Shown here: positions 51,306-59,652 of the stretch, one piece after another
Layout of the letters: each line of letters starts with the position of its first letter
Numbering within the stretch: the stretch's first letter is position 1
Assembly (NCBI RefSeq): GCF_002939785.1
Contig: NZ_MDEC01000030.1
Coordinates: forward strand, 1-59,652
DNA length: 59,652 bases
Reading direction: 5' to 3'
Source: Xanthomonas codiaei
GTDB lineage: Bacteria > Pseudomonadota > Gammaproteobacteria > Xanthomonadales > Xanthomonadaceae
Made by a program: the position numbers and the translations under genes
Notes under the pieces: generated by a model
Told to the model about the DNA's origin: nothing
Database searches by the model: none
The model's input: only the letters and a program-made list of their open reading frames with translations

Positions 51306-52166
51306 ATGAACAGCAAGATCGCACTCGTGACCGGAGCCTCCTCCGGCATCGGCGAAGCCACCGCCGCCCACCTGGCCAAGGCCGGCTACACCGTCTATGG
51401 CACCAGCCGCCGTGGTGGCCGCTCGAGCACGCCCGGCGTGCAGATGCTGTCGCTAGACGTCACCAACGACGAGTCGGTGGCCCTCGCCATCGACGCCGTG
51501 CTGCGCAAGCAGGGCCGCCTGGACCTGTTGGTCAACAATGCCGGCTTCAGCGTCGCGCCCGCCGCGGCAGAAGAAAGCTCCATCGCGCAGGCACAGTCGG
51601 TGTTCGACACCAATTTCTTCGGCACCGTGCGCATGACCAATGCGGTGATCGGCCAGATGCGCAAGCAAGGCGGTGGACGCATCCTCAACATCGGGTCGGT
51701 GCTGGGGCTGGTGCCGATTCCGTATACGGCGCTGTATGTGGCCAGCAAGCATGCGATCGAGGGGTATAGCGAATCGCTGGATCACGAACTGCGCGATTGG
51801 GGCATCCGGGTCTCGGTGATCGAGCCGGCGTACACCAGGACGCCATTCGACGCCAATTCGCTGCAGCCGGATGCACCGTTGGAGATCTACCGTGACATGC
51901 GCGCGCATCTGGCCGCACACGTGGCTGACGTGATGCAGAAGGCCGATGCACCGAGCGTCGTAGCCGAGGTCGTACTGAAGGCAGCGCAGGACCCACGACC
52001 GAAGGTGCGCTACACCGCCGGCAAGGTGGCCAGGCAGATGAGCCTGCTGCGTCGCCTGTTGCCCAATCGCATGCTCGGCAATGCGCTGCGCAAGGAACTC
52101 AAGCTGGATCAGGTCGCATCGCCAGCTCGCGGCAGCGGCTCGGCTGCTGCCGGAGCACGCGCGTGA
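51306..52166 (+). CDS. Short-chain dehydrogenase/reductase
   Basis: 286 aa. Rossmann motif TGASSGIG (residues 9-16), NNAG at about 78-81, and the catalytic Ser-Tyr-Lys set in NIGSVLGLVPIPYTALYVASKHA. TSRRG after the second strand suggests NADP(H) preference. The substrate is unknown. AGAGG lies 6 nt before the ATG. It is preceded by a TetR gene and followed after 58 bp by an MDR-family reductase. Confidence 0.92.
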   Translation: MNSKIALVTGASSGIGEATAAHLAKAGYTVYGTSRRGGRSSTPGVQMLSLDVTNDESVALAIDAVLRKQGRLDLLVNNAGFSVAPAAAEESSIAQAQSVFDTNFFGTVRMTNAVIGQMRKQGGGRILNIGSVLGLVPIPYTALYVASKHAIEGYSESLDHELRDWGIRVSVIEPAYTRTPFDANSLQPDAPLEIYRDMRAHLAAHVADVMQKADAPSVVAEVVLKAAQDPRPKVRYTAGKVARQMSLLRRLLPNRMLGNALRKELKLDQVASPARGSGSAAAGARA

Positions 52167-52224
52167 TGCACAGGACCGATCGCACCGATGCCAAGCCAGG
52201 GGCACGCGCCCGGCGGGGACACGC

Positions 52225-53226
52225 ATGAAAGCCGTCATGGTCGACCAGTACAAGAAACATGGCCCGCTGCGGATCGGCGACATGCCGATGCCGCAGCTGC
52301 GCCCCAACGATGTATTGATCAAGGTCAGCGCCGCCAGCCTGAATCCGCTGGACGCCAAGGTGCGCGATGGCGAATTCAAACTGCTGCTGCCGTTCAAGAC
52401 TCCGTTCGTGCTGGGTAACGATGTGGCCGGCGTGGTGACGCAGGTCGGCACCGCAGTGCGCGACATCGCGGTTGGCGATGCGGTGTTCGCCAAGATCGAG
52501 CCGGGCCGCATCGGCACTCTGGCCGAGTATGTGGCGATCGATGCGGCGGTGGTGGCGCCCAAACCCGCCAGCCTGAGCATGGAAGAAGCCGCATCGTTTC
52601 CGCTGGTCGGTCTGACCGCCTGGCAGACGCTGGTGGAGACCGCTGCGCTCAAGCCCGGGCAGAAGGTGTTGATCCATGCCGGCTCCGGTGGGGTGGGCAC
52701 CATCGCGATCCAGCTGGCCAAGCATCTGGGAGCGTATGTAGCCGCTACCACCAGCACTGCCAATGTGGAGTTGGTCAGGTCGCTGGGCGCCGATCTGGTG
52801 ATCGACTACAAGCAGCAGGAGTTCCAGACGCTGTTGCGCGACTACGATGTCGTGCTGCACAGCCTGGATACCCCGACGCTACTCACCTCGCTGCAGGTGC
52901 TCAAGCCCGGCGGTGCGTTGATATCGCTGTCCGGCCCGCCGACGCCGGCCTTTGCGCAGCAGCTCGGGCTGGCGTTTCCGCTCAGGCTGGCGATGCGTCT
53001 GCTCAGCCGTCAGGTGCGTGCGCAGGCCAGAAAGCGGCAGGTGTCCTACACCTTCCTGTTCATGCGCGGCAATGGCGCGCAGCTGCGCACGTTGGCGGCA
53101 TTGCTCGACAGCGGTGCGCTTCGTCCAGTGATCGACTCGGTGTATCCACTTGCGCGCGCGCAAGAAGCGCTTGCGCACGTGGATACCGGCCGCGCCAAGG
53201 GCAAGGTCGTGGTCACCTTGGCGTAG
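52225..53226 (+). CDS. Zinc-independent MDR-family NADP oxidoreductase
   Basis: 333 aa of the quinone-oxidoreductase-like MDR branch. MKAVMVDQYKKHGPLRIGD start, ASLNPLDAKVRDGEFK, and nucleotide-binding AGSGGVGTIAIQLAKHLGA near residues 152-170. It lacks the cysteines for the catalytic and structural zinc of alcohol dehydrogenases. Probably reduces a quinone or enone with NADPH. Likely in an operon with the upstream SDR under TetR control. Confidence 0.9.
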   Translation: MKAVMVDQYKKHGPLRIGDMPMPQLRPNDVLIKVSAASLNPLDAKVRDGEFKLLLPFKTPFVLGNDVAGVVTQVGTAVRDIAVGDAVFAKIEPGRIGTLAEYVAIDAAVVAPKPASLSMEEAASFPLVGLTAWQTLVETAALKPGQKVLIHAGSGGVGTIAIQLAKHLGAYVAATTSTANVELVRSLGADLVIDYKQQEFQTLLRDYDVVLHSLDTPTLLTSLQVLKPGGALISLSGPPTPAFAQQLGLAFPLRLAMRLLSRQVRAQARKRQVSYTFLFMRGNGAQLRTLAALLDSGALRPVIDSVYPLARAQEALAHVDTGRAKGKVVVTLA

Positions 53227-53931
53227 TGGCGGGGCCTTGCGGTGCGGCATCGGAGACAGGTTTTGGAAGTGTGTCGGCAAACATGACGACATGGACATGG
53301 ACATCGATGACGGCGTAGGCATTCATCCACGCCGTGTGCGTCTTCGCTGCACGCGCGTCGTGCCTGCGTGTTGCGCCCTGGTCGCCAGGCGAGCCACTTC
53401 TGCAGCAATGCGCGCCAAAGGCCGTCACCTCAGCGGTCTGCTTGGGCAACAGCTGCCGATGCACACGCAGCGACGCCGGGTTGCTTTCGGATAGCACGTC
53501 AGCCGCGCAACACTCCAGTACAGCTTGTCGCCCTTCGCGCAGTGCAGTACGGATGACGCGTGCCAGACGCAATACGCAACATGCGCAGCAACCCCCATCT
53601 GACGGTTGCTGCGGGCGTCATGTCGTACAAGCAACCGTGCTACGGTGCCGTCGCCCATGCCCAAGTTGCGTCCAGTCTTGCAATGAGGTCGAAGCTCAGC
53701 GGCAGCTTCGCCATGCAGCCCTGTTGCGTGGCGACTGCCGGCAAAGACCGCAGCCGATGGCCGGCGCGGTCGTTCTGTCAGCGGGGGTTTAGAGCGGCTA
53801 ACAAAACGTAGCGAGCGGTCGTCAGGTGGGTGCGGACGGCGCGGAGGAACCGCAGTGTACGAGTGGTACATGCCGCACCGAGCACCGACCGCGCCCGCCC
53901 GGCGGCCGCGCAGTAGGTTTGCTAGCTGCCC
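53227..53931. other. Intergenic region with decayed sequence
   Basis: 705 bp with no intact gene. On the minus strand 53635-53709 resembles the end of a serine recombinase, listed separately. The rest has only short chance frames. Confidence 0.5.
53635..53709 (-). pseudogene. Possible serine-recombinase C-terminal fragment
   Basis: One frame reads EAAAELRP..GRNLGMGDGTVARLL, close to the helix-turn-helix end of DNA invertases/resolvases (AREIGVGTGTVQRV). No catalytic domain is found nearby. The match is short and could be chance. Confidence 0.3.
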
Positions 53932-54915
53932 TTATTCCGCCCAGGGTTGCAGCACCACCTTGCCCGTGGTCTGACGGCTTTCCAGCAGGCGATGTGCTTG
54001 GACGGCCTGCGACAACGGCAATGCGGTGCCGATCTGCAGCGCGAGTTTGCCAGCCATGATGAACCCCATGATCTCGCCCAGCGTGGATTGCATCAGCTGT
54101 GGAAGCGCCATGTAGCCGCCGATATAGAAGCTGGTGACGGTGTGGTTCTTCAACGTGAGTTGCCAGGGGTCCAGCAAGGTGTTCTCACCGCTGGACTGAC
54201 CCAGGAACACCATGCGGCCGAAGGGAGCCAGCGCGCGCAGCGCTTCGGTCACGCTATCGCCACCGGCGCTTTCCAGGACGACATCCACGCCGCGGCCCTC
54301 CGTGAGTGCCAGCACCTGGTCGGCCCAGTCTGGCGCCGTGTAGTCCACCGACGCATCGGCGCCCAGGCGCTCGGCGAGTGCGCGCTTTTCCGGGGTGCTG
54401 GCGGCGGCAATCACCTTACCGGCGCCGTAGAGCTTTGCGAGTTGCACCGCGAACGAGCCCACACCGCCGGCCGCCGCTTCGATCAACACCGTCTCGCCCG
54501 ACGCAAGCCGCGCGGCTTGCCGCAGCGCAACGCCTGCAGTGAGCCCGTGCGCGACCACGGCGGCGGCCTGTATCGCGCTGACGCCCGGCGGCAACGGCAT
54601 CACCAGCGCAGCGGGAAAGGCGATGTACTGCGCATAGCCGCCTACGCCCGGCGTGGCCAGCACCGCCATGCCGACTTCCAGCCCGGTGACGCCCTCGCCG
54701 AGGGCGTCGATCGTACCGGCCACCTCGATCCCGGGGGTGTACGGCAGTGGAGACGACTCGATGTAATCGCCGCGCCGGCGCATGACGTCGGCAAAGTTCA
54801 GGCCGACCGCTTCGATCTTGATCAGCACTTCGCCCTTGCCGGGCTGCGGCTGCGCAACCTCTTCATAGACCAGCACATTGGCGTCGCCGTGCTGGTGAAA
54901 CCGTACTGCCTTCAT
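53932..54915 (-). CDS. NADPH:quinone oxidoreductase (zeta-crystallin-like)
   Basis: 327 aa of the QOR branch of MDR proteins: MKAVRFHQHGDANVLVYEEV start, VGLNFADVMRRRGDY, PGIEVAGTI, EAAAGGVGSFAVQLAKLYGA nucleotide-binding region and DVVLESAGGDSV. No zinc ligands. Reduces quinones one electron at a time, giving protection against quinone or electrophile stress. It is divergent from an HxlR regulator with an inverted repeat between them. Confidence 0.93.
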   Translation of the reverse strand: MKAVRFHQHGDANVLVYEEVAQPQPGKGEVLIKIEAVGLNFADVMRRRGDYIESSPLPYTPGIEVAGTIDALGEGVTGLEVGMAVLATPGVGGYAQYIAFPAALVMPLPPGVSAIQAAAVVAHGLTAGVALRQAARLASGETVLIEAAAGGVGSFAVQLAKLYGAGKVIAAASTPEKRALAERLGADASVDYTAPDWADQVLALTEGRGVDVVLESAGGDSVTEALRALAPFGRMVFLGQSSGENTLLDPWQLTLKNHTVTSFYIGGYMALPQLMQSTLGEIMGFIMAGKLALQIGTALPLSQAVQAHRLLESRQTTGKVVLQPWAE

Positions 54916-55065
54916 GATGCATGCTCGCTGTGTCAGGAGGCCGGGTGGCCGGAGCCGCCTGCCGCAATCGTGTATCGGCAGGCGATGCTGTCCCGGGCGC
55001 AAGGCTGTGCAGCCGATCGTCGAGGGACGCATCACACGGTATTTCTGTAAACCTGATGTCAATCA

Positions 55066-55089
55066 GATACCAGTTGTCCACTAGGTATC
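55066..55089. promoter_or_regulatory. Candidate HxlR operator (quinone reductase/HxlR)
   Basis: GATACC-N12-GGTATC, a perfect 6-bp inverted repeat in the 190-bp gap of the divergent pair, 16 bp before the HxlR start. Confidence 0.55.
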
Positions 55090-55105
55090 CCACGAGACAC
55101 TTGCA

Positions 55106-55474
55106 ATGAATACAGCAATGCAACCCGCCTTCAAATTCGACTGCCCGGGCCGTGAAACCTTGGAGCAACTTGCGGACAAATGGTCGGTGATGGTGCTGGC
55201 CTGCCTGCTGGTGATGCCGCTGCGCTTCAACGCCATCAAGCACAATCTCGAGGGCGTGTCGCAGAAGGCGTTGACCCAGTGCCTGCGTCGGCTGGAGCGC
55301 AACGGCATCATTGCGCGCACGGTGATCGTGCGTTCGCCGATCGCGGTGGAATACCGCATCACTCCGCTCGGTCTGCGGTTGAAGGAGCCGATTCAGTTGT
55401 TATGCGCCTGGACGCTCGACAATCAGCATGCCATCGCACAGGCGCGGGAAGCATTCGACCGCGAAGCGGCGTAG
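55106..55474 (+). CDS. HxlR-family transcriptional regulator
   Basis: 122 aa. Winged-helix HxlR domain (CPGRETLEQLADKWSVMVLACL, then RFNAIKHNLEGVSQKALTQCLRRLERNGIIAR and SPIAVEYRITPLG). A single cysteine near the N-terminus (FDCPG) precedes the helix-turn-helix, the position used for thiol sensing in YodB/QorR-type regulators. Divergent from the quinone reductase gene, which it probably represses until quinones or electrophiles modify it. Confidence 0.9.
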   Translation: MNTAMQPAFKFDCPGRETLEQLADKWSVMVLACLLVMPLRFNAIKHNLEGVSQKALTQCLRRLERNGIIARTVIVRSPIAVEYRITPLGLRLKEPIQLLCAWTLDNQHAIAQAREAFDREAA

Positions 55475-55624
55475 GCGCCGATGTGGCGGTAGGCAGCATG
55501 GCATGCCTGTGGCGGTATGCAGCTCAGGCATGGACAGTACCGCTGCGATGCCAGATGGCAGGCATCGAAATGCGTGGCGATGCATCCACACGTGCCACGA
55601 CCTGGCAGGCGAGGACAACCGCAA

Positions 55625-55654
55625 CGCAAGACGCGCCGTACAACGCGTCTTGCG
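55625..55654 (+). terminator. Perfect 11-bp hairpin
   Basis: CGCAAGACGCG and CGCGTCTTGCG with an 8-nt loop, 151 bp after the HxlR stop. No T-tract. Confidence 0.45.
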
Positions 55655-55779
55655 CCTGTAGCTGACACGCTGTGCGTTATGGAACGGTTCCTTTTTGCGG
55701 CAGCAATCGACCGCGATGCATGCACTCCACGCGCAGCGAGTGTCGACAGCGCAGCGAGACGATGACAGGCCACAACACG

Positions 55780-55803
55780 AACGCCCCGCCTGAGCGGGGC
55801 GTT
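55780..55803 (-). terminator. Terminator hairpin of the porin gene
   Basis: Perfect 10-bp stem AACGCCCCGC/GCGGGGCGTT with a 4-nt loop, 77 bp past the porin stop. The most terminator-like hairpin in the window. Confidence 0.7.
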
Positions 55804-55880
55804 TGCAGTATCGGCACGGCAGTGTTGCCTCATGCCGATGCTTGCATCGCGCGCGCGCGACGCAGGCCACGTGACGTGGC

Positions 55881-57338
55881 TCAGTAATTGACCTGCAGCT
55901 GCAGCCGCAGCAGATCGCCTTCCACCACCGGATAGGGCGCAGTGGTGACATCGGTGCGCTTCATCTTCGCGTAGGCGAACACCAGCTCCAGCGCATCCAT
56001 CGGCTGCCATTCGACGCCGGCTTCCACTTCGTCCAGGCGCATGCGCGGCGCGTTGGTGTCGAACTTGGAGCCGCCGCGGTAGGTCTGCCATTTCAGATAC
56101 GGCAGCAGGGTGCCGTAGTTGAAGTCGTGCTTGAACATCGCCTGCACGTAGCCGCCGCTCAGCGAACGGGTGCGGATGCGACGTTGCGCCACATCCAGCT
56201 CCGGGCCGCGGCCCACCGTCCACTCGGCCTGCAGGCCGAACGGTTGCGGGTAGTAGATGACGTGCGCGGCCACGCGCTGGTCGGTGTAGCCGTTGGGGTC
56301 GGTGATGGCCGGGGTGAAGCTGCGGCCACCGATGTTCACTGCCGCCGCGGTCGGCACGAAGCGCCCGCTGTAGGCGTCGGCGCCCACTTCCAGGTACTGC
56401 CCGTTGGCGAACTTGAACGGGTAGGTGGCGTGCACCACCGCATGCATGCTGTCGTTGCGCTCGGCGCGATTGGCGCCCTGGCCGTTGTAGACGCCCGCGC
56501 CGATCACACCGTAGTCGCCCGAACCCTTCAGGCCGGACTTGACCAGGTCCTGGAAGCGGCCCTTGGCCACGGTGGGGCTGTAGTAGAACACCGCGCCGAT
56601 ATCGCGTTCGTCGCGCAGGCCGGAGTTGAGCGCGTCGGCACGGTCCAGGGTGAGGCGGTTCTGGCTGGACTGCAGGTTTTCCCAGCCGTACGGCATTTTC
56701 GACTGGCCCACGCGCACGCGGTATTCGCGCTTCTTGTCGAAGAAGATGTCGGCGTAGGCATCGCGCAGCTGCGCGAAATTGGAGGTGGTCGAGCCGGAGG
56801 GCGTGCTGGCAAAGTCGGGCTGGAAATACAACGACACGTGCTCATTGAGATCGCCGCTCAGCACCAGGCGCGCACGCCGGATGCCCAGGCTCTGGTCGTT
56901 GCCGATGAAGCGGTCGCCCGGTGCGCGCAGGTCCTGCGCATCGCCACCGATGCCCTGGTTGTAGCGGATCTGGGTGTAGCCACGCAGGCTGAGCTTGTCG
57001 TACCACTTCTTGCTGGCGTCGGCCGACTTGGCCGGTGCGGGCGCCGGTGCCGCAGCGGGAGCAGGAGCGGTCTGCGCGATGGCGGTATCGGCCGGCGTTG
57101 TGGCACCCGGCGCCGGTGGCAGCGGCTGGGCGGGCGCGGCGGGCATTGCCGACACCGGCAGCTTGCCGTTTTCGTCCACCTGCACGAACTTGCCCAGCTT
57201 GTCGCGGCCCGGCGCCGGCTCGGCGAAGATCTGCTTGGTCTTGCGGTCGACGTACAGCTCCAGCTCGGCGGCCAGCGTACTGCCGCTGGCAGTCGCGCTG
57301 AGAGCGCACAGGACGGTGGCGAGATTGCGTTTTTTCAT
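55881..57338 (-). CDS. Phosphate-selective porin, OprO/OprP family
   Basis: 485 aa with a signal peptide (MKKRNLATVLCALSATASGSTLAA). A Pro/Ala-rich linker (about residues 70-105) leads into a beta-barrel of the OprO/P family (YTQIRYNQG, FQPDFAS, RVRVGQSKMPYGWENLQSSQNRLTLDRAD). It ends in the aromatic residue expected of outer-membrane barrels (VNY). It should admit phosphate or polyphosphate across the outer membrane. A Pho-box-like promoter lies upstream (57468-57501), which fits induction by phosphate starvation. Confidence 0.9.
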   Translation of the reverse strand: MKKRNLATVLCALSATASGSTLAAELELYVDRKTKQIFAEPAPGRDKLGKFVQVDENGKLPVSAMPAAPAQPLPPAPGATTPADTAIAQTAPAPAAAPAPAPAKSADASKKWYDKLSLRGYTQIRYNQGIGGDAQDLRAPGDRFIGNDQSLGIRRARLVLSGDLNEHVSLYFQPDFASTPSGSTTSNFAQLRDAYADIFFDKKREYRVRVGQSKMPYGWENLQSSQNRLTLDRADALNSGLRDERDIGAVFYYSPTVAKGRFQDLVKSGLKGSGDYGVIGAGVYNGQGANRAERNDSMHAVVHATYPFKFANGQYLEVGADAYSGRFVPTAAAVNIGGRSFTPAITDPNGYTDQRVAAHVIYYPQPFGLQAEWTVGRGPELDVAQRRIRTRSLSGGYVQAMFKHDFNYGTLLPYLKWQTYRGGSKFDTNAPRMRLDEVEAGVEWQPMDALELVFAYAKMKRTDVTTAPYPVVEGDLLRLQLQVNY

Positions 57339-57467
57339 GGATCCGGCTCGTACAAGGGAAATCGAGGGCGGTGGAGCGGTCAGGCCGGTGCGCCAGCAGG
57401 CTGCAGACACGGCGTGGACCCTCTACCCAGATGCCCGGTCGTCCCTGACGGCGCGGCAATGACAGCA

Positions 57468-57501
57468 GTTATATTTAGATTTGATGTCAGTTTGGTGACA
57501 G
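57468..57501 (-). promoter_or_regulatory. Pho-box-type promoter of the porin gene
   Basis: On the minus strand CTGTCAC-CAAA-CTGACAT (57484-57501) matches the PhoB box pattern of two 7-mers 11 bp apart. Ten nucleotides later comes TATAAC (57468-57473) as a -10 element, the spacing seen in Pho promoters. It is about 130 bp upstream of the porin ATG. Confidence 0.75.
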
Positions 57502-57526
57502 GCCCGGCGCATCCCTTGGGGCGCTT

Positions 57527-57555
57527 GTGTCACCAGCGTGTCAGTGCGGTGTCAG
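57527..57555 (-). promoter_or_regulatory. Second Pho-box-like array
   Basis: Three 7-mers with exact 11-bp period on the minus strand: CTGACAC-CGCA-CTGACAC-GCTG-GTGACAC. It begins 25 bp upstream of the first Pho box and is nearly in phase with it, consistent with cooperative PhoB binding. Confidence 0.6.
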
Positions 57556-58006
57556 TTATGCGACCGGCGCAACACGCGCCGTCCGCTCCAGTTGGACCGG
57601 CAGCGTGCGGGAACAGTGCCGCCATCGTGGCGGGGAGGTCACAGCCTGTGGCGGTCGCGCCGGCATAGCGTCCGTACTGCATCCCTGAGCGGCAGGGGCA
57701 GCCCCAAGGCTTCCTGGCACCGGCGTGCCTCGCCGATCGGTCGCACCCGGCTACCGGCTCTCCACAGGGCGCCACTGGGGCGGGGCGCGTCGCTCAAGCG
57801 ACGGCCGGCGTCGTCATCACGCGGATTGGGGGCCGCCGCCGGCTGGGCGACTACAGGTCAGGGACTGGCGGGCCAGTAGTCAGAGATGCTGCCGCAAGCA
57901 GGGCGGTGTCTGCTTGCAGTCACCGGCCACGCGCGATCGCGCAGCGCAGCGCTCATCCCGGCGGCCGACAGCCAAGGCTGCCGGCCGCCGGTTACCTGCA
58001 GCGTGC

Positions 58007-58885
58007 TTACCGAGCCGCCAGCGCCGCCGCCACCGTCTCGCGCAATGGCGTGGTCGGGCGCCCGATCAGCCGGCTCAGCGTATGGCTGTCATCGAACAGG
58101 CTACCGCCGCGCGACGACGCCGAGCACTGCGCCAGTACCTGCGCGAACCCGGCCGGCACGCCCACCTGCACCAGCGCCGCAGCGTAGTCGGCCTCAGGAA
58201 GGTCGTGATAGACCACCGGCTTGCCCGACTGCCGCGACACCTCTGCTGCGTACTCGGCCATGGTGAAGGCGGTATCGCCTGCCAGTTCATAGACCTGCCC
58301 GGCTTGCGGTGCGTCCGACGCCAGCACTGCGGCCGCTGCCGCCGCATAGTCCGCGCGCGCGGCAGCACTGATCCTGCCCTCGCCGGAGCTACCCATCGCG
58401 CCGCCGTGTTCCACCTCGGCCGCAATCGCGCCGGTGTAGTTCTCGGTGTACCAGCCATTGCGCAGCAGCACATGCGGCACGCCGCTGTCGCGCAGCAGGG
58501 CTTCGGTGGCCACATGTTCTTCGGCCAGCGACAGCGTGCTGGTATCGGCATGCAGGATGCTGGTGTAGGCAAGCAGCTCGACCCCGGCGCGCTTGGCCGC
58601 TTCGATCGCATTGCGATGCTGCGGCACGCGTGCGCCAACGGCATTGGATGACACCAGCAGCACCCGACCGACACCGGCAAAGGCCTGATCCAGGCTGTGC
58701 GGGTCGGCGTAGTCGGCCTGACGCACCGTGATGTCGCGTTTTGCGAACCCGGCGAGTGACGCAGTATCACGGGCCGTTGCTACGATGCGGTTGGCAGGTA
58801 CGTGCTCTAGCAACGCGTCGACGACCAGCGCGCCCAGTTGCCCGCTGGCGCCGGTGACAAGGATCAGGGGGGAAGCATGTGCCAT
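58007..58885 (-). CDS. NAD(P)H:quinone oxidoreductase QorB-like (NmrA family)
   Basis: 292-aa atypical [18 protein letters not shown] (12-26) is the NADP-binding loop; [27 protein letters not shown] and [10 protein letters not shown] place it with YtfG/QorB quinone reductases. Active-site Tyr/Lys of classical SDRs are not evident. GGAG 7 nt upstream decides the start at 58885. The divergent HxlR gene is the YtfH/QorR equivalent, as in E. coli ytfG-ytfH. Confidence 0.88.
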   Translation of the reverse strand: MAHASPLILVTGASGQLGALVVDALLEHVPANRIVATARDTASLAGFAKRDITVRQADYADPHSLDQAFAGVGRVLLVSSNAVGARVPQHRNAIEAAKRAGVELLAYTSILHADTSTLSLAEEHVATEALLRDSGVPHVLLRNGWYTENYTGAIAAEVEHGGAMGSSGEGRISAAARADYAAAAAAVLASDAPQAGQVYELAGDTAFTMAEYAAEVSRQSGKPVVYHDLPEADYAAALVQVGVPAGFAQVLAQCSASSRGGSLFDDSHTLSRLIGRPTTPLRETVAAALAAR

Positions 58886-58917
58886 GGTGCGCTCCAATAG
58901 GTTTAGAGAAGAGGTTT

Positions 58918-58934
58918 GGTCTAGTATTTAGACC
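58918..58934. promoter_or_regulatory. Candidate HxlR operator (QorB-like/HxlR)
   Basis: GGTCTA-N5-TAGACC, a perfect inverted repeat in the 134-bp intergenic gap, 33 bp upstream of the reductase start. The sequence differs from the 55066-55089 site, suggesting separate regulation. Confidence 0.55.
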
Positions 58935-59019
58935 TTGTGGTCCGCGAGCCTATTGTCAGGACCGCCCGGTCCTTCGCAAGGAGGCAGTTTTACTCCCCCT
59001 GGTTACCGTGAGATACCCC

Positions 59020-59451
59020 GTGAATGCGATTGCCCTGTTCCCGCCACCGCCTTCCCTGGAAGGTCCCTTCGACGCCACCAAGTGCCCGGTGCGCGATGTG
59101 CTGGACCAGATCGGCGACAAGTGGACCTTGCTGATCCTGTTGACGCTGATCCCCGGCCCCTCCCGCTTCAGCGCCATCCAGCGCGCCGTGCCGGACATCT
59201 CCAAGCGGATGCTGACCCAGACCCTGCGCAACCTCGAGCGCAACGGCATGATCACCCGCAAGGTCTACGCCACCAAGCCGCCCAGCGTGGAGTACGCGCT
59301 CTCCAAGCTCGGTGTCGCGCTCCTTGGCCCGGTCTCGCAACTGCTGAACTGGGCCGGCGAACACCACGCCAGCATCCGTGCCGCCCGCGAGCGATTCGAT
59401 CGCGCCCAGCAATCGGCAACCGCACTGGACGCCGACGACGCCCTGGCCTGA
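59020..59451 (+). CDS. HxlR-family transcriptional regulator (YtfH-like)
   Basis: About 143 aa. HxlR domain from [22 protein letters not shown] through [35 protein letters not shown] to [12 protein letters not shown] cysteine lies directly before the helix-turn-helix (TKCPVRD), the redox-sensing position in this family. Start uncertain: GTG at 59020 or 59008. A strong AAGGAGG lies at 58978-58984 but no start codon is at normal distance from it. Divergent from the QorB-like gene, which it probably regulates. Confidence 0.85.
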   Translation: MNAIALFPPPPSLEGPFDATKCPVRDVLDQIGDKWTLLILLTLIPGPSRFSAIQRAVPDISKRMLTQTLRNLERNGMITRKVYATKPPSVEYALSKLGVALLGPVSQLLNWAGEHHASIRAARERFDRAQQSATALDADDALA

Positions 59452-59635
59452 CGGCTGAGCCTGGCCGTTGCGCGCCGCCTCGCAGCCAAGTATCGCGCTT
59501 TGACGCCACCTGCGTGCTCGGTTCGGGCATTGCGCCCGTCGAGCAGGCAACACCATTCATGCGACCTCGACGTCCCCCCGATTTTGAGTAGCACCGCAGT
59601 TTGGAGTCCAATTCCCTACCCGACGGAGATTGGAC

Positions 59636-59652
59636 GTGAAGAAACGTTTTAC
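59636..59652 (+). CDS. Start of a probable IS3-family transposase gene (cut by window end)
   Basis: GTG AAG AAA CGT TTT AC reads VKKRF(T), the start of IS3-type OrfA proteins (MKKRFTEEQI). GGAG lies about 8 nt upstream. The sequence from about 59575 may be the left end of the element. Only 17 nt are visible, so this is tentative. Confidence 0.45.

Larger units (their letters stand above)
55475..55880. other. Intergenic region with two strong hairpins
   Basis: No gene recognised between the convergent HxlR and porin genes. It holds the two hairpins listed separately. Confidence 0.5.
57339..58006. other. Intergenic region upstream of the porin
   Basis: Contains the Pho-box promoter and the upstream repeat array listed separately. 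From 57556 to 58006 I recognise no gene. Confidence 0.5.

Overview
The window is GC-rich bacterial chromosome that reads as Xanthomonas (Xanthomonadaceae). Support comes from an HpyO-type urate hydroxylase inside a purine operon, a conditioned-medium-factor homologue, an isolated XVIPCD (Xanthomonas T4SS effector) domain, and several copies of a dispersed palindromic repeat with the core CCCCTCTCCCGC..GCGGGAGAGGGG. I identify about 45 genes on both strands, two decayed gene fragments and the first codons of a probable insertion sequence at the right edge. I saw no rRNA, tRNA, CRISPR array or complete mobile element.

Layout. 0.3-7 kb: RNA helicase hrpB, divergent to a methyl-accepting chemotaxis protein, then a single-span membrane protein and a DUF1456/YehS protein. 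7.1-13.2 kb: a tightly overlapping seven-gene leftward operon for urate breakdown (allC-pucG-puuE-hpxZ-uraD-hpyO-uraH) with a divergent LysR gene. 14.4-20.3 kb: a truncated MFS gene, a LysR regulator divergent to a Tat-signal alpha/beta hydrolase, a secreted S9 glutamyl-endopeptidase-like protease and a lone GvpU-like protein. 20.6-31.6 kb: a second purine block, hpxW-hpxY, nucleoside hydrolase, exported adenosine deaminase, NCS2 purine permease, the Rieske pair hpxE-hpxD and the divergent LysR gene hpxR. 31.5-32.3 kb: a tandem triplication of the hpxR 3' end together with a palindromic repeat. 32.3-45 kb: tatD, a VOC protein, a divergent LysR/MFS pair, a sirtuin, an old yellow enzyme, a beta-hydroxyacid dehydrogenase, the orphan XVIPCD protein, purU, a small secreted protein and the conditioned medium factor. 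45.4-50.3 kb: a methionine locus (MTHFR-like protein, MetR, FMN reductase, MesX, MesD). 50.5-59.6 kb: TetR/SDR/zinc-free ADH genes, two divergent HxlR/quinone-reductase units, and an OprO/P-type porin preceded by Pho-box-like repeats.

How the genes work together. The two purine blocks give a nearly complete aerobic route: nucleosides are deaminated or hydrolysed, bases are imported by the NCS2 permease, hypoxanthine/xanthine are probably oxidised by the HpxDE Rieske system rather than a molybdenum xanthine dehydrogenase, urate is hydroxylated by HpyO rather than a cofactor-free uricase, and UraH, UraD, PuuE, AllC and PucG carry the products on to glyoxylate, ammonia and glycine. HpxW, HpxY and HpxZ add an oxalurate/oxamate branch. 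Both purine promoter regions carry the same bipartite sequence in the same register, which suggests a common regulator. The methionine locus is a second self-contained system: MesD and MesX form an oxygen-linked methionine synthase family, here under a MetR-type regulator and next to an FMN reductase.
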